DNA from: Thermoflexales bacterium
Lineage (GTDB): Bacteria > Chloroflexota > Anaerolineae > B4-G1 > SLSP01
Direction of reading: 5' to 3'
Assembly (NCBI GenBank): GCA_007125545.1
Contig: SLDA01000417.1
Coordinates: 1-41,030, forward strand
Length of the DNA stretch: 41,030 nucleotides
In this document: positions 9,887 to 19,816 of the stretch, piece after piece
Layout: each line of letters begins with the position of its first letter
Numbering within the stretch: the stretch's first letter is position 1
The notes under the pieces: model-generated
Told to the model about the DNA's origin: nothing
The model's input: only the letters and a program-made list of their open reading frames with translations
Databases searched by the model: none
Translations under genes and position numbers: made by a program

Positions 9887-10174
9887 ATGAACATTTATGA
9901 GATTATCGTGCGACCGCTAGAAACTGAGAAATCGTATCTGCTTCGCGAAGAGGGCCAGTATGCCTTCATCGTCAATATGAGCGCGAACAAACTCGAGATC
10001 AAGCGGGCGATTGAAGAGATTTACGGGGTTGATGTTGACCGCGTGAGAACGATGGTGGTGCCGGGCAAGGCTAACAAGATGCGCGGGCGACGTCAGGTCG
10101 CCCGGCGCGCGCCGTGGAAGAAGGCTCTGGTATCCTTGGCTTCCGGACAGCGTATCGAAGCGTTGGAGGCATAA
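9887..10174 (+). CDS. rplW: 50S ribosomal protein L23
   Basis: Tunnel-exit protein and docking site for SRP and trigger factor, 95 residues. Typical features are the opening [40 protein letters not shown] and the basic loop [10 protein letters not shown]. Tightly packed between rplD (6 bp) and rplB (1 bp). Confidence 0.97.
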   Translation: MNIYEIIVRPLETEKSYLLREEGQYAFIVNMSANKLEIKRAIEEIYGVDVDRVRTMVVPGKANKMRGRRQVARRAPWKKALVSLASGQRIEALEA

Positions 10175-10175
10175 G

Positions 10176-11024
10176 ATGGCGATCAAGAAGTTTAGTCCTA
10201 CATCTCCTGGTCGTCGTCATATGACGGGCCATACCTTTGAAGAGATCACGCGCACTGAGCCGGAGAAAAGCTTGTTGCGTCCACTGTCCAACAAGGCTGG
10301 GCGGAATGCCCATGGACGGATCACCGTGCGTCATCGTGGTGGCGGACATGCGCGCAGCTATCGGCTTATCGATTTCAAGCGCGATAAGTTTGACATCCCG
10401 GCGCGAGTCGATTCTATCGAATACGACCCTAACCGCTCATCGCGTATCGCGCTGTTGGTCTATGCCGATGGTGAGAAGCGCTACATTCTGGCGCCCTTGG
10501 GACTGAAGGTGAATGACACCGTATTAAGCTCTCGTCTCGAGGGTGAGGTGCGCGTGGGCAATTCGCTACCGGTCGGACGTATCCCTATGGGTACGTTGGT
10601 GCACAACATAGAGATCTATCCCGGTCGTGGCGGACAGATGGTCCGCGCAGCGGGAGCCGCCGCGCAGTTGATGGCGCGCGAAGGTGATTATGTAACCGTG
10701 CGCTTGCCGAGCGGTGAAATTCGCCGGGTGCGCAATGTGTGTATGGCGACCGTGGGCCAAGTCGGCAATGTGGAACATGCTAATGTGAAGTTAGGTAAGG
10801 CCGGTCGCAGACGCTGGTTGGGTTGGCGTCCTGCCGTTCGTGGTTCGGCGATGTCGCCGCGTGATCACCCCCATGGGGGTGGTGAGGGACGCTCGCCGAT
10901 TGGTATGCCCGGACCGAAGTCCCCGTGGGGATGGCGTACACTGGGTAGGAAGACTCGCCGCAACAAGGATACTAACAAGTACATTGTTCGGCGGCGTCAG
11001 ACGGGTTCTCGCCGTCGTCGCTAG
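10176..11024 (+). CDS. rplB: 50S ribosomal protein L2
   Basis: Core large-subunit protein needed for subunit joining and peptidyl transfer, 282 residues. Contains [17 protein letters not shown], the [14 protein letters not shown] block and the C-terminal [12 protein letters not shown] with the conserved histidine, followed by a basic tail ([15 protein letters not shown]). Length and order are standard. Confidence 0.98.
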   Translation: MAIKKFSPTSPGRRHMTGHTFEEITRTEPEKSLLRPLSNKAGRNAHGRITVRHRGGGHARSYRLIDFKRDKFDIPARVDSIEYDPNRSSRIALLVYADGEKRYILAPLGLKVNDTVLSSRLEGEVRVGNSLPVGRIPMGTLVHNIEIYPGRGGQMVRAAGAAAQLMAREGDYVTVRLPSGEIRRVRNVCMATVGQVGNVEHANVKLGKAGRRRWLGWRPAVRGSAMSPRDHPHGGGEGRSPIGMPGPKSPWGWRTLGRKTRRNKDTNKYIVRRRQTGSRRRR

Positions 11025-11041
11025 TAAGGGAGGAAGTTGTT

Positions 11042-11329
11042 ATGTCACGTTCCTTGAAGAAGGGGCCGTACGTAGATCCGAAGCTGTTGCACAAGGTAGA
11101 GGAGATGAATCGTACCGGCAACAAGCGTGTGATTCGAACTTGGTCGAGGGCTTCGGTCATCTTCCCGCAGATGGTCGGGCATACGTTGGCCGTCCACGAT
11201 GGGCGGCGGCACGTCCCGATATACATCACGGAGAATATGGTCGGGCATCGGCTGGGTGAGTTCGCGCCGACCCGGACGTTCCGAGGCCACGTCGGCCGGG
11301 AAAAGAAAGTCCGAGTGATGGTGAGGTAA
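11042..11329 (+). CDS. rpsS: 30S ribosomal protein S19
   Basis: Small-subunit head protein that contacts S13 and the intersubunit bridges, 95 residues. [33 protein letters not shown] and [19 protein letters not shown] are all canonical. GGGAGG lies before the ATG. Confidence 0.98.
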   Translation: MSRSLKKGPYVDPKLLHKVEEMNRTGNKRVIRTWSRASVIFPQMVGHTLAVHDGRRHVPIYITENMVGHRLGEFAPTRTFRGHVGREKKVRVMVR

Positions 11330-11333
11330 GCAG

Positions 11334-11687
11334 ATGGCCGAAACTGTTCAAGCCAAAGCACGTCATATTCCGATGTCGGCACTCAAGGTGCGACGGGTCA
11401 TTGATGCTGTACGCGGGATGCCGGCGCATGCCGCAATGGATGCCTTGCGCGAGATGCCCCAAGCCGCTGCGCTTCCAGTGTACAAGGTTATTCGTTCCGC
11501 TGTTGCGAATGCAGATGAAAAAGGGTTGGATATCAACGCTCTTTACATCACTCTGCTAACCGCAGATGAAGGACCCGGTGTGATGCCCGGTAAGGGCTGG
11601 CGGGCGCGTTGGGGTAGCCGTGGGCGCTATCGACCCATTCGCAAGCGTTCGTCCCATATCGCGGTCGTTCTTGAGGAACGACTGTAG
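11334..11687 (+). CDS. rplV: 50S ribosomal protein L22
   Basis: Exit-tunnel protein, 117 residues. The N-terminal AKARHIPMSALKVRRVIDAVRG and the C-terminal beta hairpin (PGKGWRARWGSRGRYRPIRK) reaching into the tunnel are visible, followed by SSHIAVVLEE. It starts 4 bp after rpsS; the S3 gene follows. Confidence 0.97.
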   Translation: MAETVQAKARHIPMSALKVRRVIDAVRGMPAHAAMDALREMPQAAALPVYKVIRSAVANADEKGLDINALYITLLTADEGPGVMPGKGWRARWGSRGRYRPIRKRSSHIAVVLEERL

Positions 11688-11713
11688 TAGTCGCAGTTTT
11701 AAGGAGGCATATC

Positions 11714-12424
11714 TTGGGACGCAAAGTTCATCCCTATGGTTTTCGCTTAAAGGTAGTCCGAGATTGGAAATCTCGTTGGTTTGCGAAGGGCCGTGAGTAC
11801 GCAGACTTGCTGGATGAAGATCAGAAGATTCGGGCAATGATCTATCGAGAGTTGACCGACCGGTCGCGTGACGGGCAGAGTGGTGTGTCCCGCATCGAGA
11901 TCGAACGCTTCCCGCCGAATCAGATCTCGGTCATTATCTGGACCTCGCGTCCGGGTGTCGTGATCGGACGTAAGGGCGATAGTGTCAAGGCGCTGCGCCG
12001 GGACGTCGAGGAGTTGTCGGGTGGCAAGCGGGTGCACATTGATGTTCAAGAAGTGGAGCAGCCCGATCTGGATGCCAAGCTGGTGGCGGAGAATATCGTC
12101 GCGCAGCTGGAGAAGCGTATCTACCACAGCCGTGCGATGAAGCGCGCTGTGCGGCAGGCAATGCGTGCCGGCGCAGAAGGTATCCGGGTTATGTGCAGTG
12201 GGCGTCTCGCCGGTTCGGAGATGGCACGGGTCACGTGGATGCGCGAGGGGCGTGTGCCCCTGCACACACTGCGTGCGGATATCGATTTCGCTCTGGAAGA
12301 GGCTAACACCGCTTATGGAGCTATCGGTGTCAAGGTCTGGATCTATAAGGGAGAGATTCTCCCTCAGCGATCCACGCCTACCGAAGAGCACGCGAGCGCG
12401 CCTGTCAGCGCGGCTGCTGATTAG
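11714..12424 (+). CDS. rpsC: 30S ribosomal protein S3
   Basis: Small-subunit mRNA-entry protein, 236 residues, with an unusual TTG start (11714) 6 nt after AAGGAGG. Opens MGRKVHPYGFRLKVVRDW. The KH domain has the GxxG loop in VVIGRKGDSV (about residues 75-85). The C-terminal region GRLAGSEMARVTWMREGRVPLHTL and GAIGVKVWIYKGE are canonical. Confidence 0.97.
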   Translation: MGRKVHPYGFRLKVVRDWKSRWFAKGREYADLLDEDQKIRAMIYRELTDRSRDGQSGVSRIEIERFPPNQISVIIWTSRPGVVIGRKGDSVKALRRDVEELSGGKRVHIDVQEVEQPDLDAKLVAENIVAQLEKRIYHSRAMKRAVRQAMRAGAEGIRVMCSGRLAGSEMARVTWMREGRVPLHTLRADIDFALEEANTAYGAIGVKVWIYKGEILPQRSTPTEEHASAPVSAAAD

Positions 12425-12453
12425 TCCCCGCGTTGGGGTAAGGAGATCGAGCT

Positions 12454-12885
12454 ATGTTGATGCCGAAACGCGTCAAGTATCGAAAACAGCATCGCGGGCG
12501 GATGACGGGCAAGGAGAGCCGTGGCGTCCGGGTCGATTTCGGCGACTACGGGTTGCAGGCACTGGAGCCCTCGTGGATTTCCGCTCGCCAGATCGAGGCG
12601 GCACGTCGGGCGCTCGTGCGCCATATGCGCCGTCGCGGAATGTACTGGGTGCGCATCTTCCCTGATAAGCCCATTACCAGTAAGCCGGCTGAGACCCGGA
12701 TGGGTAAGGGTAAGGGTGATGTGGACTATTGGGCCGCCGTGGTGCGCCCGGGCCGAGTTCTATTCGAGATCGGCGGGGTGCCGGATGATATAGCTAGAGA
12801 GGCGCTAGATCTGGCGTCCCATAAGCTGCCCATCCGGACCCAAATCATCACGCGTATCGAGTACGGTGGAGAGGCAGGAGAGTAA
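12454..12885 (+). CDS. rplP: 50S ribosomal protein L16
   Basis: Large-subunit protein near the A site, 143 residues. [30 protein letters not shown] and the [19 protein letters not shown] block are typical. The ATG is preceded by AAGGAG. rpmC follows after 2 bp. Confidence 0.97.
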   Translation: MLMPKRVKYRKQHRGRMTGKESRGVRVDFGDYGLQALEPSWISARQIEAARRALVRHMRRRGMYWVRIFPDKPITSKPAETRMGKGKGDVDYWAAVVRPGRVLFEIGGVPDDIAREALDLASHKLPIRTQIITRIEYGGEAGE

Positions 12886-12887
12886 GT

Positions 12888-13106
12888 ATGGAAGCCACTG
12901 AGTATCGTGATATGACATCTGAAAACCTGCGCACTCGCCTGCAGGAGACTCGCCGCGAGTTGTTTAACTTGCGCCAGCAATGGTACGCTGGCAGCTTACA
13001 GGATCACAATCGACTGCGTGCTGTCCGCAAGGATATCGCTCGTATCCTGACGGTCCTGCGGGAGCGAGAGTTGGCTGCGGAAAATCAGGAAGGAGCGGCG
13101 GCATGA
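12888..13106 (+). CDS. rpmC: 50S ribosomal protein L29
   Basis: Small two-helix protein at the tunnel exit, 72 residues. The helical pattern [20 protein letters not shown] and the C-terminal [19 protein letters not shown] identify it. Its TGA overlaps the rpsQ start codon (ATGA), which suggests translational coupling. Confidence 0.95.
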   Translation: MEATEYRDMTSENLRTRLQETRRELFNLRQQWYAGSLQDHNRLRAVRKDIARILTVLRERELAAENQEGAAA

Positions 13107-13354
13107 AGGAACGGCGGCGACGGCTGGTTGGTACGGTCACCAGTGACAAAATGGAAAAGACTGTAGTGGTGGTTGTTGAGCGACACTACCGTCATGCACT
13201 CTACGAGAAGGTAGTGCGCGCTGCCAAGAAGTATATGGCGCACGACGAGAACGGTGACTGTCACGTTGGTGACAAGGTCCAGATCGTGGAGACACGCCCT
13301 CATAGCCGGCGCAAGCGCTGGTCTGTTGAGGAAATTCTGGAGCGTGCTGTCTAG
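13103..13354 (+). CDS. rpsQ: 30S ribosomal protein S17
   Basis: Primary 16S rRNA binder with an OB fold, 83 residues. The ATG at 13103 overlaps the rpmC stop and has AAGGAG upstream; an in-frame extension further upstream is not plausible. [20 protein letters not shown] and the [20 protein letters not shown] block are canonical. Confidence 0.97.
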   Translation: MKERRRRLVGTVTSDKMEKTVVVVVERHYRHALYEKVVRAAKKYMAHDENGDCHVGDKVQIVETRPHSRRKRWSVEEILERAV

Positions 13355-13390
13355 GCGCGGGCCTGGACGGCACGGTGAGGGAGTCGTGCG

Positions 13391-13762
13391 ATGATTCAAC
13401 GAGAAACGCGTCTTAAGGTTGCAGATAATACAGGTGCACAAGAAGTGCTCTGCATTCAGGTTCTGGGAGGTTCGGGGCGCCGCTATGGCACTGTGGGTGA
13501 TTCTATCGTCGCCACAGTTAAATCGGCTACACCCACCTCCTCCGTGAAAAAGGGTGAGGTTGTTCGAGCTGTTATCGTGCGCGTTGCCAAGGAGTACCGC
13601 CGGCCGGATGGGTCGTATATTCGTTTTGACGACAACGCTGCGGTTATTCTGGATAGTGCGGGAATCAACCCGCGGGGGACGCGCATCTTCGGGCCCGTTG
13701 CCCGGGAGCTGCGCGAAAAAGGCTATATGAGGATTGTGTCGCTGGCGCCCGAAGTACTTTAG
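13391..13762 (+). CDS. rplN: 50S ribosomal protein L14
   Basis: Large-subunit protein at the bridge to the small subunit, 123 residues. [36 protein letters not shown] and [18 protein letters not shown] are textbook features. First gene of the spc-type part, 36 bp after rpsQ. Confidence 0.98.
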   Translation: MIQRETRLKVADNTGAQEVLCIQVLGGSGRRYGTVGDSIVATVKSATPTSSVKKGEVVRAVIVRVAKEYRRPDGSYIRFDDNAAVILDSAGINPRGTRIFGPVARELREKGYMRIVSLAPEVL

Positions 13763-13784
13763 TGCCGGTGATGAGGAACGAGAC

Positions 13785-14105
13785 ATGAATCGTATCAAAA
13801 AAGGTGACACTGTCGAGGTGATTGCTGGAGACGACCTGGGTGCACGTGGAGAGGTCCTCCGACTGTTGCTGGGGGAGAACCGTGTGGTGATCTCAGGCGT
13901 GAATATGGTGATCAAACACCAGAGTTCACAGCAGGCGGGGCGGGCTCAGGTGCAGGGTGGTCGTGTCCAGATGGAAGCGCCCGTACATCTGTCCAATGTG
14001 ATGGTGGTATGCCCAGACTGTAGTCAGGCAAGCCGCGTCAGCTTTGGCGAGGTGGACGGACGCAAGGTACGAATCTGCCGCAAATGCGGTGAGGCAATTG
14101 ATTAA
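13785..14105 (+). CDS. rplX: 50S ribosomal protein L24 with zinc-ribbon tail
   Basis: Assembly-initiator protein with a KOW motif (KGDTVEVIAGDDLGARGEVL), 106 residues. The ATG at 13785 has GAGGA upstream; the longer frame from 13734 overlaps rplN and is rejected. The C terminus has two CxxC pairs (VCPDCSQ and ICRKCGE), a zinc-ribbon-like tail seen in many bacterial L24 proteins. Confidence 0.96.
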   Translation: MNRIKKGDTVEVIAGDDLGARGEVLRLLLGENRVVISGVNMVIKHQSSQQAGRAQVQGGRVQMEAPVHLSNVMVVCPDCSQASRVSFGEVDGRKVRICRKCGEAID

Positions 14106-14117
14106 GGAGATGAGGGC

Positions 14118-14654
14118 ATGCAACGGTTAGAAAGAGAATACCGTGAAGAGGTCGCTCCGGCCCTCCTGAAGGAGTTCGGCTACGAGAACTCGATGCAAAT
14201 TCCTCGCATCCGCAAGATCGTCGTTAACACCGGCGTGGGCGAGGCATTGGATAATCCCAAGGCTATTGAGTATGCAGTGGCTGATTTGCGACTGATTACG
14301 GGGCAGCAGCCGGTTATCACGAACGCGCGCAAGTCAATCGCCAACTTCAAGTTGCGCGAGGGACGCGCGATTGGGGTGAAGGTGACTTTGCGCGGTGCGC
14401 GGATGTGGGCATTCTTGGATCGTCTGATGCGAATTGCTCTACCCCGCTCACGTGACTTCCGTGGGGTTCCCGATAAGTTGGATGGCCGTGGCAATTACAC
14501 GTTGGGTCTCCGCGAGCAACTGCTCTTTCCGGAGATTGACTATGACAAGATCGATAAGATTCGGGGCTTTGAAGTTTCGATTAATACATCGGCTACGACT
14601 GATGAGGAAGCTCGGCGTCTGTTGGAACTGCTGGGAATGCCGTTCCGGCGCTAG
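14118..14654 (+). CDS. rplE: 50S ribosomal protein L5
   Basis: 5S rRNA-binding protein of the central protuberance, 178 residues. [17 protein letters not shown], the [20 protein letters not shown] block and [17 protein letters not shown] identify it. AAGGAG precedes the ATG 12 bp after rplX. Confidence 0.98.
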   Translation: MQRLEREYREEVAPALLKEFGYENSMQIPRIRKIVVNTGVGEALDNPKAIEYAVADLRLITGQQPVITNARKSIANFKLREGRAIGVKVTLRGARMWAFLDRLMRIALPRSRDFRGVPDKLDGRGNYTLGLREQLLFPEIDYDKIDKIRGFEVSINTSATTDEEARRLLELLGMPFRR

Positions 14655-14682
14655 AAGAAGTGGTTGAGAGAAGGAGTAAAGA

Positions 14683-14865
14683 ATGGCGAAGACTTGTATG
14701 CCGATTCGCGAAACACGGCGTAAATATGAAGTGCGAGTGCGCAACCGTTGCTCTCGCTGTGGCCGCCCGCGAGGATACTACCGTCGGTTCGGTCTATGCC
14801 GAATCTGTGTACGCGAACTGGCCTTGGAGGGAAAAATCCCCGGATTGGTCAAGTCCAGTTGGTAA
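14683..14865 (+). CDS. rpsN: 30S ribosomal protein S14, zinc type
   Basis: Small-subunit head protein of the short zinc-binding class (type Z), 60 residues, with CSRCG and CRIC forming the zinc knuckle. [18 protein letters not shown] and [11 protein letters not shown] at the C terminus are typical. GGAG precedes the ATG. It sits in its standard place between rplE and rpsH. Confidence 0.97.
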   Translation: MAKTCMPIRETRRKYEVRVRNRCSRCGRPRGYYRRFGLCRICVRELALEGKIPGLVKSSW

Positions 14866-14877
14866 TGAGGTGCTAGG

Positions 14878-15285
14878 ATGACAACATCAGATCCGATTGC
14901 AGATATGCTCGCACGTGTACGAAACGCTTTGTTGGTCAAGCATACGACCGTCTCTATGCCCTCATCCAAGATGAAAGTGGCGATTGCCAAGATTCTCAAG
15001 GACGAGGGGTATGTCGACAACTATCGCGTGGTCAACGACGGGAAATTCGATTCCCTGGTGATTGGTCTCAAGTACGTAGGAGACGCGAAGTTACAGCGCG
15101 CTGTGATTACAGACTTGAAGCGCGTCAGCAAGCCCGGGCGTCGTATCTACACCTCCGTCAATGAGATTCCCTGGGTGCGTAGTGGCATGGGTATCGCCGT
15201 GCTGTCTACACCCAAGGGCGTGCTCACCGGACAGCAGGCCCGTCGCCTGAACGTTGGCGGCGAAGTCCTGTGCTACGTCTGGTAG
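14878..15285 (+). CDS. rpsH: 30S ribosomal protein S8
   Basis: Central 16S rRNA binder, 135 residues. TSDPIADMLARVRNALLVKH, the SKMKVAIAKILKDEGY block and RSGMGIAVLSTPKGVLT are canonical. S8 represses the spc operon in enterobacteria; no mimic of its binding site was identified here. Confidence 0.98.
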   Translation: MTTSDPIADMLARVRNALLVKHTTVSMPSSKMKVAIAKILKDEGYVDNYRVVNDGKFDSLVIGLKYVGDAKLQRAVITDLKRVSKPGRRIYTSVNEIPWVRSGMGIAVLSTPKGVLTGQQARRLNVGGEVLCYVW

Positions 15286-15337
15286 ACGGAGTGGGAGACG
15301 CGCCACTTACAGTGGTGGGGTGATAGGGAGGTAAACT

Positions 15338-15886
15338 GTGTCACGAATAGGAAAAATGCCGGTCCCGGTGCCTGCTGGTGTCGAAGTGACCATTGAAGGA
15401 AGCTCTGTGGCTGTCAAAGGCCCCAAGGGTGAGCTGTTGCAAGAGTTCCATCCCAGGATGTCGATTGCGCAGGAAGAGGATGGCACGATTGTGGTCGAGC
15501 GCCCTAATGATGAGCAGTTTTTCAGGGCACTCCATGGCCTGACGCGGGCGCTTATCAACAACATGGTCATCGGCGTCACAGAAGGATACAGCAAGACGCT
15601 GGAGATAGTGGGAACGGGATATCGTGCGGAACTGCAGGGTGAGAATCTGGTGATGAGCCTGGGTTTCTCTCATCCTGTGATCGTCAAGCCGCCGGAGGGG
15701 ATCACATTCGAGGTGACCCCCCGTTCCGGTCTTGTGACTGTGAGTGGCTATGACAAGGAGCTGGTTGGGCGTATCGCTGCGAATATCCGCGGCTGGCGCC
15801 CTGTGGAGCCTTACCTGGGCAAGGGTATTCGGTACCAGGGCGAGCTCGTACGCCGCAAGGCCGGCAAGACCGGTCAGACGGTATAA
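15338..15886 (+). CDS. rplF: 50S ribosomal protein L6
   Basis: Factor-binding-site protein of the large subunit, 182 residues, two repeated domains. GTG start at 15338. [47 protein letters not shown] and [13 protein letters not shown] are typical. A 109-bp gap follows before rplR. Confidence 0.97.
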   Translation: MSRIGKMPVPVPAGVEVTIEGSSVAVKGPKGELLQEFHPRMSIAQEEDGTIVVERPNDEQFFRALHGLTRALINNMVIGVTEGYSKTLEIVGTGYRAELQGENLVMSLGFSHPVIVKPPEGITFEVTPRSGLVTVSGYDKELVGRIAANIRGWRPVEPYLGKGIRYQGELVRRKAGKTGQTV

Positions 15887-15995
15887 GCTGGAGCGCGATC
15901 GGCGGACGTGCGGTGTGCGGGTGAGCTTACCCCGGGCGTCGATCGTAGCGTTATGAATCTACTATCAAGTACGTGGTACCGAGGGTGTTAAGATT

Positions 15996-16364
15996 ATGAA
16001 ACCAGAAGTAAATCGAGAACAAGCCCGAGATCGGCGTCATGTCCATATCCGGAAACGGGTAGTGGGGACGCCAGAACGTCCACGTCTGAATGTCTTCCGC
16101 AGCCTGAATCATATCTATGCTCAGGTGATCGACGATGCTGCTGCTACGACGTTAGCTGCAGCTTCATCCATCGATCAGGAAGTGCGCGATCAGATGGCCG
16201 GACTCAAGAAGACGGAACAGGCACGGATTGTAGGCAAAGTGGTCGCCGAGCGTGCTTTGGCGGAGGGAATCAAGCAGGTCGTTTTCGACCGCGGGGGTTA
16301 TAGATATCACGGTCGTGTGCAGGCACTCGCAGAGGCGGCACGTGAGGCCGGCCTGGAGTTCTAG
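15996..16364 (+). CDS. rplR: 50S ribosomal protein L18
   Basis: 5S rRNA-binding protein, 122 residues. [35 protein letters not shown] and [20 protein letters not shown] are canonical. The preceding 109 bp hold no gene and no clear promoter. Confidence 0.97.
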   Translation: MKPEVNREQARDRRHVHIRKRVVGTPERPRLNVFRSLNHIYAQVIDDAAATTLAAASSIDQEVRDQMAGLKKTEQARIVGKVVAERALAEGIKQVVFDRGGYRYHGRVQALAEAAREAGLEF

Positions 16365-16375
16365 CTGGAGGAACT

Positions 16376-16966
16376 ATGGCAGAACGCAAAGAAGGTGTAA
16401 CGGGATCACGAGCGAGATCTGATTCGCAGCGCAGGAATCGCTCCCGAGACCGGGTTGAGGAAGAAAAAGAAGAACTGGATGAGCGCGTTATCGACATTAC
16501 GCGCGTGGCCAAAGTGGTCAAGGGTGGCCGGACCTTCGGGTTCCGCGTCACGGCTGTGGTAGGTGATAATGCCGGACAGGTTGGGATGGGGATCGGCAAA
16601 GCCCGTACTGTGCCTGACGCGATTGCCAAAGCCACTCAACGAGCGCGGAAGGATATGCATCCAATTCCGCTTGAGGGGACGACAATTCCCCACGAGGTAC
16701 TCGGCGTTTGCAGCGGTGCGCGGGTGATGCTGCGCCCTGCAACGCAAGGTACGGGCGTGATCGCCGGTGGCGGCGTGCGCGCGGTGCTGGGTGCTGCGGG
16801 CGTGCGTGATGTGTTGACCAAGTCGTTGGGAAGCGCAACTGCGGTGAACGTAGTTCGCGCTACTATGGATGCCTTGGATCAACTGCGGCGCGTCGAGGAA
16901 CTCGCCGAAGAGCGCGGTAAGCCGGTGGCTGAAGTTATGCCCTTCTGGCGCCGGAGGAGATCGTAA
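16376..16966 (+). CDS. rpsE: 30S ribosomal protein S5
   Basis: Decoding-fidelity protein, 196 residues, with a charged N-terminal extension of about 35 residues (Arg/Ser then Glu-rich) before the S5 domain ([21 protein letters not shown]). [19 protein letters not shown] and [20 protein letters not shown] are typical. Its last base is shared with the rpmD start codon. Confidence 0.97.
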   Translation: MAERKEGVTGSRARSDSQRRNRSRDRVEEEKEELDERVIDITRVAKVVKGGRTFGFRVTAVVGDNAGQVGMGIGKARTVPDAIAKATQRARKDMHPIPLEGTTIPHEVLGVCSGARVMLRPATQGTGVIAGGGVRAVLGAAGVRDVLTKSLGSATAVNVVRATMDALDQLRRVEELAEERGKPVAEVMPFWRRRRS

Positions 16967-17154
16967 TGGCGAAGACCTTGCGTATCAAATTGGTTCGTAG
17001 TCCGATCGGGTACGCGGTACGCCAGAAGCGAACCGCCCAAGCGCTCGGTCTGCGCAAGATTCAACAGGTTGTGGAGCGGCCGGACAACGCCGCTGTCCGC
17101 GGTATGGTAAACCGGATTTCCCATCTCGTTGAGGTTGAGGAAGTCGAAGGATAA
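16966..17154 (+). CDS. rpmD: 50S ribosomal protein L30
   Basis: Small large-subunit protein, 62 residues. [36 protein letters not shown] and [15 protein letters not shown] identify it. Start overlaps the rpsE stop by one base, consistent with coupling. Confidence 0.96.
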   Translation: MAKTLRIKLVRSPIGYAVRQKRTAQALGLRKIQQVVERPDNAAVRGMVNRISHLVEVEEVEG

Positions 17155-17171
17155 CGGTTGGAGGTTATCGG

Positions 17172-17654
17172 ATGAAGCTACATGATCTACATCCCGCAGA
17201 GGGATCTAAGAAAAACCGCAAGCGTAAAGGCCGCGGTATCTCAGCTGGACAGGGCAAAACCGCCGGTCGCGGTACGAAAGGTCAGAACTCACGCAGTGGC
17301 GGTGGTGTACCGGCCTACTTCGAGGGTGGTTCGCTGCCCTTGGTTCGGAAGCTGCCCTTCGTGCGCGGTTATGGGTTTTTTAACCCCTACAAGGTTGAGT
17401 TCTTGCCGGTTAACGTGGACGACCTTAGCAGGCGCTTCGAGTCCGGTGCAGAGGTAGCACCTGAGACGCTCGTCGAGGTCGGTCTCTTGGGCGATGTCAA
17501 GGATCTTGTCGTTGTACTGGGACGTGGTGAGTTGGATCGTCCTTTACATGTCAAGGTTCATCGCGTGTCGAAGTCTGCTCGCGAGAAGATCGAGGCTGCC
17601 GGTGGTTCGGTCGAGCTGCTGCCTTGGCAGCGGGGCGGTTACCGTACCCGCTAG
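17172..17654 (+). CDS. rplO: 50S ribosomal protein L15
   Basis: Large-subunit assembly protein, 160 residues. MKLHDLHPAEGSKKNRKR, GRGISAGQGKTAGRGTKGQ and the GGSLPLVRKLPFVRGYGF block are clear. The C-terminal SAREKIEAAGGSVELL is typical. A 101-bp gap follows before secY. Confidence 0.97.
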   Translation: MKLHDLHPAEGSKKNRKRKGRGISAGQGKTAGRGTKGQNSRSGGGVPAYFEGGSLPLVRKLPFVRGYGFFNPYKVEFLPVNVDDLSRRFESGAEVAPETLVEVGLLGDVKDLVVVLGRGELDRPLHVKVHRVSKSAREKIEAAGGSVELLPWQRGGYRTR

Positions 17655-17755
17655 CCGGACAGCGTGCGTCCAGCCTGGCTTAGCACTCTCAGATCATATG
17701 ATTCTTTGTGCTGTGATTCCAGGTCAGATGACCTTAGGTCGTATGGAGGAAATAC

Positions 17756-19069
17756 ATGATTGAGGCCCTGCGCAATGCATTTAAGCTGCCGGATTTGCGC
17801 CGGCGGATGTTATACACGCTCCTGATTTTGGTGATCTTCAGGTTGGCGTCCAACATTCCGGTGCCTGGTGTGGATCGGCAGGCACTAGCTGCGGTCTTCC
17901 AGTCAGCTACTGGGCCCGGTCGGTTTCTTGAGCTGTTGAACCTACTTTCGGGTGGCGCCGTGCTTAACTTCTCTGTGCTGGCGGCGGGCGTCTACCCGTA
18001 CGTTACGGCATCGCTGGTGCTACAGTTGCTGCTGCCGATTCTGCCAAAATTGGAGCAGCGCATCAAGGACGAGGGAGAAGAGGGTCAGCGTAAACTGAAC
18101 CAGTGGACTTTCTATCTGACGGTGCCGCTGGCGGCGTTGCAGGCCTTCGGCCAAGCGCAGCTCTTCCGTGCCGCGGCAGCCGGGGCACGTCCGATTCTGC
18201 CCAACTTCGGTTTTGGGCCTGGGCAGATCCTACCGACCATCACGATGTTGTTGACGATGACGGCAGGCACGATGTTCGCAGTCTGGCTGGGCGAACTGAT
18301 CACCGAGCAGGGAGTCGGTAACGGCCTTTCGTTGATCATCTTCGGTGGCATCGTGTCGCGGGTGCCCGCGAATCTGCAGGGCATCTGGGCGCAAGATCGG
18401 CTCGGCGGTGTGTTGATCTTCTTGGTCATCACCGTGTTGACGATGTTGTTCATCGTCTTTGTGCAGGACGGCGAGCGCCGTATCCGGGTTCAGTATGGAA
18501 AGCGCGTGCGTGGTATGAAGGTCTATGGTGGGGGGAGCACATACATCCCGCTCAAGATCAACACCGCGGGAATGATTCCGCTGATCTTCGCGCAGTCGAT
18601 TCTGGCGTTCCCGGCGGTAATCGCGCAGTTCTTCCTTAACTCGACGAATCCGACCGTTCTGAGTATCGCCAACGCCGCTGTGGATTACTTCAGTGGCAGG
18701 AATCCCTGGTACGCGCCTGTCTACTTTCTGGCTGTCGTCGGCTTCACCTACTTCTACACCTTCGTTATGGTGGAGCAGCAGAACCTTCCCGAGATGCTGC
18801 AGAAACAGGGCGGTTTTATCCCTGGCGTGCGTCCCGGAATCCGGACAGAGGAGTTTATCCTCGGCATCTACAAGCGTATCACGCTGGTCGGCGCACTCTT
18901 TCTGGGTATCGTGGCGGTCTTGCCTTACATCGTCGGTCTATTCATGCAATCTAATCAGATGCTGATTCAGAGTTCTGGCCTCCTGATCGTTGTGGGTACG
19001 GTCATGGATACGATGCGTCAACTGGAGTCTCAGCTGCTAATGCGCAACTATGAGGGATTCCTGCGCTAA
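17756..19069 (+). CDS. secY: Preprotein translocase channel subunit SecY
   Basis: Multi-spanning inner-membrane channel for Sec-dependent export, 437 residues, family topology ten membrane helices. Features are MIEALRNAFKLPDLRRRMLYT, SNIPVPGVD, the plug region, VYPYVTASLVLQLL, EQGVGNGLSLIIF, KINTAGMIPLIFAQS and the cytoplasmic loop GGFIPGVRPG. GGAGG lies before the ATG. In many bacteria adk, map and infA follow; here secY ends the unit and a new promoter appears before rpmJ. Confidence 0.97.
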   Translation: MIEALRNAFKLPDLRRRMLYTLLILVIFRLASNIPVPGVDRQALAAVFQSATGPGRFLELLNLLSGGAVLNFSVLAAGVYPYVTASLVLQLLLPILPKLEQRIKDEGEEGQRKLNQWTFYLTVPLAALQAFGQAQLFRAAAAGARPILPNFGFGPGQILPTITMLLTMTAGTMFAVWLGELITEQGVGNGLSLIIFGGIVSRVPANLQGIWAQDRLGGVLIFLVITVLTMLFIVFVQDGERRIRVQYGKRVRGMKVYGGGSTYIPLKINTAGMIPLIFAQSILAFPAVIAQFFLNSTNPTVLSIANAAVDYFSGRNPWYAPVYFLAVVGFTYFYTFVMVEQQNLPEMLQKQGGFIPGVRPGIRTEEFILGIYKRITLVGALFLGIVAVLPYIVGLFMQSNQMLIQSSGLLIVVGTVMDTMRQLESQLLMRNYEGFLR

Positions 19070-19099
19070 GCAATCGTGAATACGCTCATGACCGGATTA

Positions 19100-19108
19100 T
19101 GGTATAAT
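19100..19108 (+). promoter_or_regulatory. Extended -10 promoter before rpmJ
   Basis: TGG directly precedes a consensus TATAAT (19103-19108), the TGn extended -10 form. No good -35 is seen 16-18 bp upstream. It lies in the 160-bp gap between secY and rpmJ and would drive the alpha-type cluster. Confidence 0.55.
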
Positions 19109-19229
19109 ACAAGACTGCGTCGCGGATGACCGCGTTATGGGCTTTTCCGGCGCGGCGCTTGTTATGAAGGTTGAGCGGAACCGGTTACGTGGACTGTGGG
19201 TTCTGTGACGAGAAAAAGGAGTTGATACG

Positions 19230-19343
19230 ATGAAGGTATCACCATCGGTAAAGAAGCGTTGTCCGAAATGCAAGATTATCAAACGACGGGGTGTCGTGCG
19301 CGTGATCTGTGAGAATCCCCGACACAAGCAGCGTCAGGGGTAA
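19230..19343 (+). CDS. rpmJ: 50S ribosomal protein L36
   Basis: Smallest large-subunit protein, 37 residues, of the cysteine-containing (zinc-binding) type: [20 protein letters not shown], then a third Cys and a His in [21 protein letters not shown] lies upstream of the ATG. First gene after the secY gap and directly ahead of rpsM, the standard place. Confidence 0.95.
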   Translation: MKVSPSVKKRCPKCKIIKRRGVVRVICENPRHKQRQG

Positions 19344-19385
19344 AGTCTACCCTTGTTAAGTAGTTTAGAGGAGGTCTAGAGAACA

Positions 19386-19775
19386 ATGGTTCGTATCGCA
19401 GGAATTGACCTGCCACGAAATAAGCGCATTGAGGTCGGATTGACCTATATCTATGGCATTGGTCGTAAGACCAGTGGTGCGATTTTGGAGCGTGCTAACG
19501 TAGATCCGAACAAGCGCGATAGCGAATTGACGGAAGCTGAGGTCGGTGCACTCCGCGAGATCGTTGAACGTCAGTACATGGTTGAGGGTGATCTCCGCCG
19601 CGAAGTTCAGATGAACGTGAAGCGGCTCATCGAGATCGGCTCTTATCGTGGCCTGCGCCACCGCCGGAATCTGCCCGTACGTGGACAGCGTACGCGTACT
19701 AACGCACGTACCAAACGCGGTCCCAAGCGGACGGTTCCCGGGCGCGGTCGACGCCGTGGCTCCAAGAAGAAGTAA
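19386..19775 (+). CDS. rpsM: 30S ribosomal protein S13
   Basis: Head protein contacting the P-site tRNA and 50S bridges, 129 residues. [30 protein letters not shown], the [20 protein letters not shown] block and the basic tail are canonical. Preceded by GAGGAGG. Confidence 0.98.
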   Translation: MVRIAGIDLPRNKRIEVGLTYIYGIGRKTSGAILERANVDPNKRDSELTEAEVGALREIVERQYMVEGDLRREVQMNVKRLIEIGSYRGLRHRRNLPVRGQRTRTNARTKRGPKRTVPGRGRRRGSKKK

Positions 19776-19816
19776 TCGAGCAATGCATTCAGAGCAAGAG
19801 GGTGTGAGGAGGTTTC

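Noticed and set aside
13734-13784. Upstream in-frame extension of rplX
   Set aside because: It overlaps the end of rplN and lacks L24 similarity; ATG 13785 has a proper ribosome-binding site.
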